Origin: Planctomycetota bacterium | GTDB taxonomy: Bacteria > Planctomycetota > Planctomycetia > Gemmatales > Gemmataceae | Direction of reading: 5' to 3' | NCBI GenBank assembly: GCA_018970845.1 | Contig: JAGWVO010000220.1 | Coordinates: 1 to 6,226, forward strand | Length of the DNA: 6,226 bases | Shown: positions 1 to 5,991 of the stretch, piece by piece | How the letters are laid out: each line of letters opens with the position of its first letter | Position numbering within the stretch: the stretch's first letter is position 1 | Notes under the pieces: generated by a model | What the model saw: the letters and a program-made list of their open reading frames with translations, nothing else | What the model was told of the DNA's origin: nothing | Databases searched by the model: none | Position numbers and translations under genes: made by a program

Positions 1-1039
1 TGTTCCCCCGGCAGGAAATGGCCACGATGCCATGGGAACCGACCGGCCTGACCTCGCCCGGTTCGCTCACGCCGTTGCCGTTGGCGTCATGCCAGAGCGA
101 AAGGCCCGACAATTCCCTTCCGCTGAGTTCGCCATCGTGGTTGTCATCGAGGGCGGCCAGGGCGTCGTATCCGTTTTCCCAGAACATCCAGAAGCTGACG
201 CTTCCGAAAAGTTGCAGGCCGGAGCGGACCTTTCCGTCTCCCTTGTGGTCCATGACCAGCCAGGCGGCCCTCGAATTGATCCAGGTCCACCGGCCGGGAA
301 GGCCGGTCCCGTCGGCATCGAAGCCCACGGCGGCCTTGGCGTCGAGGATGTCGCTTGCGTCCAAGCCGTCGGCAAGGGGAACGGCGATCGGCGTGATGGG
401 GCGTGGCAATTTGCCAAGGCCGGTCACGCGCCCTTGGAGGGTCTCGATTTCCTTGGCGTCCTTGTCCTTGTCGAGCAGCGGGATCAGGTAGCCGGCGGCC
501 TCGGCGGTGATGAAATGTCCGCCCAGGGGCGCGACCTCGGCCTTCTGGTCCTTGGCCCAGCCCTTTTCGACAACCTTCCTGTAAAGGCCGATGGCAGCCG
601 CCTTGTCGCCGGACTGCTCGACGCACCACGCCTTGCCGAGTTCGGCGGCGAGGTTGTCGGGCTGGAGTTCCATGGCCTTGCCGAACTGTTCGATCGCGGC
701 TTGCAGGTGTCCCCGGGCGGCCTTTTCAGCTTCCTTGTCCTTGGCCTCGACAGGTTTTCCAAAGGGGACGAAGGCGGGCTCGTAGCCGAACCAGGGCCCG
801 TTGTCGGCCTTGCCGCGGAAGATTTCCATTTCCGCCGATTTTCTGGCATAGGCCATGCCGTGGGCGCGCGCGAGGTTGAAGCGAGCCTGGGCGTTCTTGG
901 GTTCCATGTCGGACTTGGCCTTGAGGTTGGCCACCAGCCTGTCCACCGGAATTTTTTCGAGGTCGGGCCTGATGTAGCGGCTTTGGGCGGTCGTCATCGC
1001 CAGCATGAGAAGGCCGGCGGCCAGAAGCGAGCGTTTCAT
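1..1039 (-). CDS. Exported TPR protein with EF-hand-like calcium-binding loops (3' end outside window)
   Basis: The frame is open from an ATG at 1039 to the left edge, giving 346 visible residues and no stop. A GGAG ribosome-binding site lies 7 bases upstream of the ATG. Residues 1-20 look like a Sec signal peptide (MKRSLLAAGLLMLAMTTAQS), so the protein is probably periplasmic or cell-surface. Residues about 48-160 are helical and TPR-like, with the clearest repeat at about 110-143 (the segment ending in LQPDN and the following helix). The C-terminal part has tandem acidic loops: FDADGTG at 240-246, DHKGDG at 264-269, a canonical EF-hand loop at 298-309 (D298, N300, D302, G303, E309), and a second at 318-329 (D318, N320, N322, G323, E329). 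A tryptophan-rich stretch lies between them. Such loops bind calcium in EF-hand and dockerin proteins; binding here is inferred. No catalytic motif is visible. Possible roles are envelope scaffolding or protein interaction. That the gene is real is well supported; its function is not. Confidence 0.85.
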   Translation of the reverse strand, partial: MKRSLLAAGLLMLAMTTAQSRYIRPDLEKIPVDRLVANLKAKSDMEPKNAQARFNLARAHGMAYARKSAEMEIFRGKADNGPWFGYEPAFVPFGKPVEAKDKEAEKAARGHLQAAIEQFGKAMELQPDNLAAELGKAWCVEQSGDKAAAIGLYRKVVEKGWAKDQKAEVAPLGGHFITAEAAGYLIPLLDKDKDAKEIETLQGRVTGLGKLPRPITPIAVPLADGLDASDILDAKAAVGFDADGTGLPGRWTWINSRAAWLVMDHKGDGKVRSGLQLFGSVSFWMFWENGYDALAALDDNHDGELSGRELSGLSLWHDANGNGVSEPGEVRPVGSHGIVAISCRGN

Positions 1040-1403
1040 GCCTGTTCTCCGCAAGGTGTCGGGTGCGTTGCCTGATGGGCTTTCGGTCTTTTGACGATAC
1101 GCCACCCAGATTCGCCGATCAAACAATCAGCCGGGCGACCTTGGGAACTCCATCGGGCCTGTGCCGAATGGCCGCCCGCATCGGAATTGATTTTGGTGGA
1201 ATCAAAACCATGGAACCGAGTTCCGCAAATGAAAAAAAACCGCGGCGTAACCGTAGATAGCCTGTCATGCATCCGCTCACATGGCGCTAGGCAGGGCCGA
1301 TGCACGATTGAGGAATAACCGTATCTGAAAAAGTTAATCTCTGCCGGTGGCTTGGGCTTGCGGGATGGGCCCGTGATCGCGAGCGAGGATGATTTCGTTG
1401 AAG
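1040..1403. other. 364-base stretch without a convincing gene
   Basis: This lies between the start of the exported TPR gene and the 3' end of the tRNA. Short frames cross it, but none has a good ribosome-binding site or recognisable protein. Visible elements are a 6-bp inverted repeat TTGATT/AATCAA (1187-1192 and 1200-1205, 7-base loop) and a 5-bp repeat GGAAC/GTTCC (1212-1224). A run of eight A (1232-1239) reads as T8 on the minus strand. A wider inverted repeat TGCATC/GATGCA spans 1268-1304, and TAACCGTA occurs twice (1248-1255, 1316-1323). The candidate promoter of the left gene is at 1094-1122. The remainder may be tRNA trailer, an untranslated leader or an undetected small RNA on the minus strand. 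Confidence 0.5.
1094..1122 (-). promoter_or_regulatory. Candidate sigma-70-like promoter for the exported TPR gene
   Basis: Read on the minus strand, TTGATC (1122-1117) is followed after exactly 17 bases by TATCGT (1099-1094). Transcription would start near 1087 and leave an untranslated leader of about 48 bases before the ATG at 1039. Each hexamer matches four of six consensus positions, so this is plausible but could be chance. Confidence 0.35.
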
Positions 1404-1476
<73 letters not shown>

Positions 1477-1486
1477 GGAAAAATCC

Positions 1487-1492
1487 AGTATA
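1487..1492 (-). promoter_or_regulatory. Probable -10 element of the tRNA promoter
   Basis: On the minus strand TATACT matches the -10 consensus at five of six positions and ends 10 bases before the first base of the tRNA. A 17-base spacer leads to TCGAAT at about 1510-1515, a poor -35 box. Start sites normally lie 6-7 bases after the -10, so the predicted 5' leader would be only about 3-4 bases. The element lies in the 46-base gap shared with the divergent amidohydrolase. Confidence 0.5.
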
Positions 1493-1522
1493 TCAACGGC
1501 GTCCATCCGATTCGACGGTTCC

Positions 1523-2785
1523 ATGCCGGGGTGTTTTCCCATGCTTGGCCTGATGGTTCTCTTGGCATCCATCGCCGCCGAACCGGCCATGGTTCTCAGG
1601 CCCGACCGGGTTTTCGATGGTTCGGGCGCGGCTCGCGAAGGTTGGGTGGTCGTGATCGAGGGCGAGCGCATCGCCGCGGCCGGCCCGGCGGAAACGGTCA
1701 GGGCGCCCGCGGGAGCGACCGACCTTCCCTTGCCTGGCTGCACCCTCCTGCCGGGCCTCATCGACGCCCATACCCACCTGCTGCTGTTCCCCTATTCGGA
1801 AACACCCTGGGACGACCAGGTGTCGAGGCTGCCGCTGGCCGAGCGGGTCTGCCGGGCCGCCGTCCATGCCCGAGCCAACCTCATGTCGGGCTTCACCACG
1901 ATCCGCGACATGGGAACCGAGGGTGCCGACCTTGCCGATGTGGGTGTCAAGTCGGCGATCGCCAAGCGGGTGATCCAAGGCCCCGAGATGGTGGTGACCA
2001 CCCGGGCGATCGTCGCGACAGGTTCCTACGCCCCGAGATCATTCTCGCCCGAATGGCGGATTCCCCAGGGGGCGGACGAAGCCGATGGCGAACGGCTGCG
2101 CGAGGTGGTCCGCCGGCAAATCCGCGCCGGGGCCGACTGGATCAAGGTGTATGCCGACACCCCTCATGGCCCGGGCTCGGCGTTCCGGCCCGCCTTCAGC
2201 CAGTCGGAACTCGACCTGATCGTTTCCACGGCGCGTGACGCCGGCGTGTTGGTGGCCGCGCATGCCCAGTCCCGCGAGGGAATGCGCAGGGCGGCCATGG
2301 CGGGTGTGGCGACGATCGAGCATGGCGACGAGGGCGACCTGGCCGTGTTTCGCCTGCTGGCGGAAAAAAGGATCGGATATTGCCCGACCATGGCGATGTC
2401 GGAAGCCTACGCCCGTTACGCCGGATGGAAACCCGGCGCGCCGACGCCCCGGGACATCGAAAGGAAGCGCGAGAGTTTCAAGGCGGCTTTGGAATCGGGC
2501 GTGGCCATCGTCAACGGCAGCGACATGGGCGTGTTTCCCCACGGCGACGGCGCGCGCGAGCTGGAACTGCTGGTGCGGCACGGCATGAAGCCGGCCTCGG
2601 CGCTTGAGGCGGCGACGGCCGCCGCGGCGAGGATGCTGCGGATGGAGGAACGCGTGGGAAGCATCAGGAGGGGATTGCGCGCCAACCTTCTGGCCGTGCG
2701 CGGCAACCCGCTCGAGGATATTTCCGCCATCCGCAATGTGCGGCTTGTCGTCATGGCGGGCGCCGTGGTCCGCCGGGCCGACTGA
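1523..2785 (+). CDS. Exported metal-dependent amidohydrolase (imidazolonepropionase/prolidase-like, COG1228 type)
   Basis: The 420-residue product has the amidohydrolase-superfamily architecture. A small N-terminal beta part at about 24-78 leads into the TIM-barrel metal motif HTH (H83, H85) after LLPGLIDA. A lysine likely to be carboxylated follows (K208 in WIKVYAD), then H247 (AAHAQ), H267 (IEHGDE) and the catalytic aspartate D334 (NGSDMG). The C-terminal segment GSIRRGLRANLLAVRGNPLEDI is the usual closing motif. All ligands expected for a binuclear metal site are present, so it should be active, probably cleaving an amide such as a dipeptide or cyclic imide; the substrate cannot be read. 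Residues 7-22 (MLGLMVLLASIAAEPA) look like a short signal peptide lacking the usual basic n-region. Neither the ATG at 1523 nor the one at 1541 has a strong ribosome-binding site. GGGG lies 9 bases before 1541, which may be the real start. It diverges from the tRNA and nearly abuts the convergent regulator gene. Confidence 0.9.
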   Translation: MPGCFPMLGLMVLLASIAAEPAMVLRPDRVFDGSGAAREGWVVVIEGERIAAAGPAETVRAPAGATDLPLPGCTLLPGLIDAHTHLLLFPYSETPWDDQVSRLPLAERVCRAAVHARANLMSGFTTIRDMGTEGADLADVGVKSAIAKRVIQGPEMVVTTRAIVATGSYAPRSFSPEWRIPQGADEADGERLREVVRRQIRAGADWIKVYADTPHGPGSAFRPAFSQSELDLIVSTARDAGVLVAAHAQSREGMRRAAMAGVATIEHGDEGDLAVFRLLAEKRIGYCPTMAMSEAYARYAGWKPGAPTPRDIERKRESFKAALESGVAIVNGSDMGVFPHGDGARELELLVRHGMKPASALEAATAAAARMLRMEERVGSIRRGLRANLLAVRGNPLEDISAIRNVRLVVMAGAVVRRAD

Positions 2786-2786
2786 T

Positions 2787-3260
2787 TCAGGCCAGCGGTG
2801 TGCGCCCATCAACCGCGGGCGCGGGCGTGGAATTGACAAAGTCGCACAAGGGCTGGGGGTACCCCGGCTGGTTCATCATCTCGGAGAGCGTGGTCTCCTT
2901 GAAGGCCTTCTCCAGGTCGGCAAGCACATTGTCCAGCTTGCGGTGGAGGGGGCAGAGGTTGGTCTTGTGGGCCCCGAGATCCAGCGGGCAGGTCGTGATC
3001 CGCCTGATCGGATCCACGGCATCCACCACATCCCAAATGGTGATCTCACCGGCGGGCCGGCGCAGCAGGAACCCTCCACCGGGGCCTCGCTGGCCACGGA
3101 GGAGTCCCGCGTCAACCAGATGCTTGAGAACCTTCGAAAGATAGGATGGCGGGATCTGCGCCACTTCGGCAATCCGGGGGGCCGGACAGAACTGGTTATC
3201 CGGACTGCTCGCCAGGCAGGCCATCGCCCGCAGCGCGTACTCGACGGTTTGGGAAAACAT
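2787..3260 (-). CDS. Rrf2-family transcriptional regulator
   Basis: I chose the ATG at 3260 because GGAG lies 7 bases upstream and the product then begins MFSQTVEYALRAM, the usual Rrf2 N-terminus; an in-frame ATG at 3296 adds 12 unusual residues and has a poorly placed ribosome-binding site. The 157-residue protein has the family's winged helix-turn-helix: the recognition part is about 27-55 (IAEVAQIPPSYLSKVLKHL) and the wing about 56-70 (GLLRGQRGPGGGFLL). Rrf2 proteins include IscR, NsrR and CymR, which sense Fe-S status, nitric oxide or cysteine supply. Here the sensor region has two cysteines 12 residues apart (C91 and C103) in CPLDLGAHKTNLCPLH, with H98 and H106. IscR has three closely spaced cysteines plus a histidine, so a cluster is possible but not demonstrated. 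Two other cysteines lie at C15 and C139. The stop is one base from the stop of the convergent amidohydrolase. Confidence 0.92.
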   Translation of the reverse strand: MFSQTVEYALRAMACLASSPDNQFCPAPRIAEVAQIPPSYLSKVLKHLVDAGLLRGQRGPGGGFLLRRPAGEITIWDVVDAVDPIRRITTCPLDLGAHKTNLCPLHRKLDNVLADLEKAFKETTLSEMMNQPGYPQPLCDFVNSTPAPAVDGRTPLA

Positions 3261-3316
3261 TCGCAGGCTCCGATGGGAACGAGGGTCCTGATTCATTTCC
3301 CTACAAAGGAGTCACA

Positions 3317-3331
3317 ATGAAATCATCATAA
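3317..3331 (+). other. Four-codon open frame with a strong ribosome-binding site
   Basis: AAAGGAG (3305-3311) sits 5 bases before an ATG that opens the frame M-K-S-S-stop. The Shine-Dalgarno is better than that of most genes in the window, yet the frame is four codons long. It lies in the 129-base gap between the Rrf2 gene and the sugar kinase, 58 bases before the kinase start codon. It might be a leader peptide for the kinase or chance; I cannot tell which. Confidence 0.2.
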
Positions 3332-3353
3332 CATGGCCATGACAAAAGGAATC
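3325..3353 (-). promoter_or_regulatory. Candidate promoter and operator of the Rrf2 gene
   Basis: On the minus strand TATGAT (3330-3325) matches the -10 consensus at five of six positions. The -35 position, 17 bases further upstream (3353-3348, GATTCC), is poor. The spacer contains a perfect 10-bp palindrome CATGGCCATG (3332-3341). A dyad between -35 and -10 is where a self-repressing regulator would bind; that the Rrf2 protein does so is inference. The predicted leader is about 58 bases. Confidence 0.35.
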
Positions 3354-3389
3354 ATTGAATAAATCCCTGAAATTCCGGGGGAACGAGTC

Positions 3390-4298
3390 GTGAACGGATT
3401 GGTGGTCGGACTGGGTGAGATCCTGTGGGACAGGCTGCCTTCCGGCGCGGTGCCCGGCGGGGCGCCCTTCAACTTCGCCATCCATGCCGCGGGCATGGGG
3501 CATCCGGCGGCCATGGTCAGCGCCGTGGGAGACGACGCCGACGGCCGGCTCATCGTTGGGATGGCCGCGGCGCGTGGGGTGGATGTGTCGGGCGTGGCCA
3601 CCGATCCGGTCCGTCCGACCGGCGCCGTGGATGTCGTGGTGGATGCCGCCGGCAAGGCCGATTACCGCTTCCTCGCCGATGTGGCCTGGGATGCCCTCCG
3701 TCCCACGGCGCCGCAGCGCGGCGTCATGTCCAGGGCGAAGGCGGTCTGCTTCGGCACCCTGGCCCAGCGGTCGGCGGAGTCCCGCGCCGGTCTGGCGGCC
3801 CTGCTCGACCTCGCTTCCGAGGCGCTCGTGGTGTGCGACCTCAATTTCAGGCAAGGCTTCCATTCGGCGGAGGTCGCGAGGGCTTCCCTCGCAAGGTCGC
3901 GGTGGGCCAAGCTCAACGACGAGGAATTGCCGGTTTTGGCTCAATACCTCGGCTTGCGCTCCCCGGGGCCCGCGGAGCGGGCGCGCGAACTTCTCGAGCA
4001 ATTCGGACTTGAGTTGGTGGCTTTGACGCTGGGCGCCGACGGGGCGATCCTCGTCACGCCGGGCGAGACGCTGAGGATGCCGGCACCCAAGGTGAGGGTG
4101 GTCGACACGGTCGGTTCGGGAGACGCGTTCACCGCCGGGTTGGTGGCACGGCGCCTGGAAGGGGCGACGCCCCCGGAGATGCTTTCGTTCGCGATCGCCC
4201 TGGCGGCGGTCACGGCGACCCGCAAGGGCGGGACGCCCGCCGTGGACCGGGGCGAGGTCGAGTCGTTGGCGGCCGTTGTAGGCCGGACGAAATCATGA
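3390..4298 (+). CDS. PfkB-family carbohydrate kinase, fructokinase-like
   Basis: The product is 302 residues, normal for this ATP-dependent sugar kinase (ribokinase) family. It starts with GTG; GGGGG at 3377-3381 lies a suitable distance upstream. The N-terminal GEILWDRLP (9-17) followed by GGAPFNFAIHAAGMG (23-37) is the substrate-binding signature typical of fructokinases. Further landmarks are CDLNFR (149-154), KLNDEE (174-179), the nucleotide-binding TLGADGA (213-219), and the family's second signature DTVGSGDAFTAG (239-250) with catalytic base D245 and the anion-hole glycines. GGTPA (280-284) is the usual C-terminal motif. It would phosphorylate fructose or a related sugar in the cytoplasm; the exact substrate is inferred from the N-terminus only. 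No transporter or other sugar gene is adjacent. It diverges from the Rrf2 gene and converges on larA with 24 bases between the stops. Confidence 0.92.
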   Translation: MNGLVVGLGEILWDRLPSGAVPGGAPFNFAIHAAGMGHPAAMVSAVGDDADGRLIVGMAAARGVDVSGVATDPVRPTGAVDVVVDAAGKADYRFLADVAWDALRPTAPQRGVMSRAKAVCFGTLAQRSAESRAGLAALLDLASEALVVCDLNFRQGFHSAEVARASLARSRWAKLNDEELPVLAQYLGLRSPGPAERARELLEQFGLELVALTLGADGAILVTPGETLRMPAPKVRVVDTVGSGDAFTAGLVARRLEGATPPEMLSFAIALAAVTATRKGGTPAVDRGEVESLAAVVGRTKS

Positions 4299-4322
4299 CG
4301 CCAACTTCGGGCGGCGAACCTT

Positions 4323-5600
4323 TCAGGCCTTGCCGACATACGGGAGCACATAGGGCCCCTTGGGAATGACGCCCACCCGGGTGGCGGGCCCGTATTCGGC
4401 GATGGAATCGGACAGGGCCTTCTCCACCGACTCGACCGGTTCGACATGGCAGCCGCGGAGGATTTCGGCGCTGAGGCCCTTGGTGAACACCTTCACCTTG
4501 CAGTGGGCGCGCACCTTGGCGAGTTCCTCGAGTTGCCACTGGTCCATCACGAAGTAGTCGGTGGTCATGATGCGCTTCTTGAAGCCCTCAAGGGTGGGGT
4601 TCTCGCGCATGACCTGCTGGAACTCGGGGCTGCCGAGACCTTCGGTGAGGCTCGCCGCGATGATGATGGTGCCGCCCTTCTTGACGATGGGCATGGCGCC
4701 TGTGAGTCCCTTGACGGCCTGGTACCAGGTGGTGTCGAGAGGGTAGCCGGCGCAGGAGGTCACGACGACATCGAGGGGTTCCTCGACCCTGGCCTTGACG
4801 ACCTTCTCGACGAACGAGACGCCGGTCTGCCAGGCCTTGATCATGTCGCCGGCGCCCAGCCAGGTGATCTGGCGCTTGCCGTCGATGCAGACATTCACGA
4901 TGAAGTCGCAGCCGGCCATGAGGGCGATCCTGGTGTTTTCCTCGTGGACCGGGTTGCCCTCGAGGATGCCGCAATCGGCGCGGGGATCCTCGAGGAACTT
5001 GGGGCCGTGCCACACCTTCACGGTTTCCAGGCCGGCGATCCCGGGGCAGATGACCTTGCGGCCGCCGGAGTAGCCGGCCATCAGGTGCGGCTCGATCAGG
5101 CCCGTGGTGATCTTCAGGTCGGCCCTGGTGTAGCGGTTGTCGATCCAGACCGGCACGCCTCGGTCGGTGGTGCCGAGGTAGTCGTGCTCCTCCCGAACCT
5201 TGCCATGGTGGTTGAGGCAGCGGTAGTTCCGGGCCACCTCCGCGCCGACCAGTTCCTCCAGTTCCTCTCCCTCGTTGGGGCGGTGCAGCCCCGTGGCGAC
5301 GAGGATGGTGATCTTGTCGCGGGGGATTCCCGCGCCCTCGAGAATCCTGAGCATGGGCGGCAGGATCAGGGAGTTGGGCACGGGGCGGGTGATGTCGCAG
5401 ACCAGGATGCAGGCGTCCTTGCGACCCTTGGCAAGTTCGGCGAGCGGCGGGGTGCCGATCGGGTTGGCCAACGCCCTGTCGAGAGCCGCCACAGGGTCGG
5501 CCAGCGGGCTGGCGGGCTGGATGGCCAGGGGGCCCACCACCCTTTCCTCCGGAAGTTCAACCTCGAGACCCGTCTTGCCGTAATCGAGTGTGACGCGCAT
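4323..5600 (-). CDS. larA: LarA-type nickel-pincer (lactate) racemase
   Basis: Starting at the ATG at 5600 the product is 425 residues, about the length of Lactiplantibacillus plantarum LarA, and begins MRVTLDYGKTGLEVELPE as the family does. The frame stays open to 5795, but that extension runs under the small basic gene and is not family-like. GCGGA lies 8 bases before the chosen ATG. Residues matching those known in LarA are present in order: R72 (TRPVPN), catalytic H106 (GLHRP) and H172 (EPH), K182 (YSGGRK) which carries the nickel-pincer cofactor, nickel ligand H198 (WHGPK), then Y293, Q294, K297 and W355. The enzyme should interconvert D- and L-lactate or a related 2-hydroxy acid; the family has members with other substrates. 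The cofactor-making genes larB, larC and larE are not in the window, so they must lie elsewhere. No lactate transporter or dehydrogenase is adjacent. Confidence 0.93.
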   Translation of the reverse strand: MRVTLDYGKTGLEVELPEERVVGPLAIQPASPLADPVAALDRALANPIGTPPLAELAKGRKDACILVCDITRPVPNSLILPPMLRILEGAGIPRDKITILVATGLHRPNEGEELEELVGAEVARNYRCLNHHGKVREEHDYLGTTDRGVPVWIDNRYTRADLKITTGLIEPHLMAGYSGGRKVICPGIAGLETVKVWHGPKFLEDPRADCGILEGNPVHEENTRIALMAGCDFIVNVCIDGKRQITWLGAGDMIKAWQTGVSFVEKVVKARVEEPLDVVVTSCAGYPLDTTWYQAVKGLTGAMPIVKKGGTIIIAASLTEGLGSPEFQQVMRENPTLEGFKKRIMTTDYFVMDQWQLEELAKVRAHCKVKVFTKGLSAEILRGCHVEPVESVEKALSDSIAEYGPATRVGVIPKGPYVLPYVGKA

Positions 5601-5626
5601 GGCCTGTGTCCGCCCGTGGGTGTCCG

Positions 5627-5655
5627 TTGCCAATTTCCACGCCTTCAGGTATACA
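5627..5655 (+). promoter_or_regulatory. Sigma-70-like promoter of the small basic protein gene
   Basis: TTGCCA (5627-5632) and TATACA (5650-5655) are separated by exactly 17 bases, the best promoter match in the window. Transcription would start at about 5662, leaving a leader of roughly 33 bases with AAGGGG 8 bases before the ATG. The promoter sits in the 94-base gap with divergent larA. This strength fits a highly expressed housekeeping gene. Confidence 0.6.
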
Positions 5656-5694
5656 GGAGGTTCGCATCGAGGATAACGGCAAGGGGTTCGGATC

Positions 5695-5922
5695 ATGTCG
5701 ATTGACAAGAGTCTCAAGCGCAAAGGCGGCCTGACGGGTTCCCGCAGCGTGCTCACCCGGGCGGAGCGGATCGCCGCCCTCAAGGCGGATGACAAGTTCC
5801 CCGACGGCCGCAGCCCTTACGGCCTTCCCAAGGTTCGCGTGATGAAGCTTGGCAAGAAGCCGAAGAAGACGCCGAAGGCCGAAGCCGCGGCCGCCGACGA
5901 CGCCAAGGCCGCCAAGAAGTAA
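5695..5922 (+). CDS. Small basic protein of PVC-superphylum type
   Basis: The 75-residue protein has 15 lysines and 6 arginines against 8 acidic residues. Its ATG follows AAGGGG at 8 bases. The N-terminal part (MSIDKSLKRKGGL, then SVLTRAERIAALK at 18-30, then GLPKVRVMK at 43-51) matches, from memory, the small basic protein conserved in Planctomycetota, Verrucomicrobiota and Chlamydiota (family TIGR04137 as I recall). That protein is regarded as a signature of the superphylum, with a proposed nucleic-acid or ribosome-linked housekeeping role that is not settled. The tail from about 52 is lysine-alanine-proline rich, like histone H1 or ribosomal protein tails, and probably disordered. It has no signal peptide or membrane segment, so it acts in the cytoplasm. 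It is flanked by a good promoter and a strong hairpin, so it is likely transcribed alone. Confidence 0.85.
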   Translation: MSIDKSLKRKGGLTGSRSVLTRAERIAALKADDKFPDGRSPYGLPKVRVMKLGKKPKKTPKAEAAAADDAKAAKK

Positions 5923-5944
5923 CCGGCTTTCCAAGTGGTTTTCC

Positions 5945-5979
5945 GCGCGGGGCGGCCCATCGCAAGGGCCGCCCCGCGC
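5945..5979. terminator. Strong 14-bp hairpin between convergent genes
   Basis: GCGCGGGGCGGCCC (5945-5958) pairs perfectly with 5966-5979 around a 7-base loop ATCGCAA. It starts 22 bases after the stop of the small basic gene and ends 12 bases before the stop of the convergent right-edge gene, so it could end transcripts from both sides. Neither strand has the T tract of a classical intrinsic terminator. It may therefore act with Rho or protect RNA 3' ends from exonucleases. Confidence 0.65.
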
Positions 5980-5991
5980 CGTTCGCACATT

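Noticed and set aside
32..1075. 347-residue plus-strand open frame at the left edge
   Set aside because: It is antisense to the exported TPR gene, which has a signal peptide, ribosome-binding site and recognisable motifs. The plus frame is a Gly/Val/Leu-rich shadow typical of GC-rich DNA.
1187..1205. FNR/CRP-like site TTGATT...AATCAA
   Set aside because: The half-sites are separated by 7 bases between 6-mers, too far apart for an FNR box (TTGAT, four bases, ATCAA).
3261..3296. 12-residue N-terminal extension of the Rrf2 gene (ATG at 3296)
   Set aside because: The only purine-rich stretch is 2 bases before that ATG, whereas the ATG at 3260 has GGAG at 7 bases and gives the normal family N-terminus.
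4299..4322. Terminator between the sugar kinase and larA
   Set aside because: Only a 4-bp stem (CGCC/GGCG) with no T run can be drawn.
4446..5705. 419-residue plus-strand open frame
   Set aside because: It is antisense to larA, whose active-site residues are all present. The plus product is Asp/Gly/His/Ala-rich with no recognisable domain.
5601..5795. 65-residue N-terminal extension of larA
   Set aside because: It overlaps the small basic gene and its promoter on the other strand. LarA proteins begin at the MRVTLDYGKTG-type sequence encoded from 5600.
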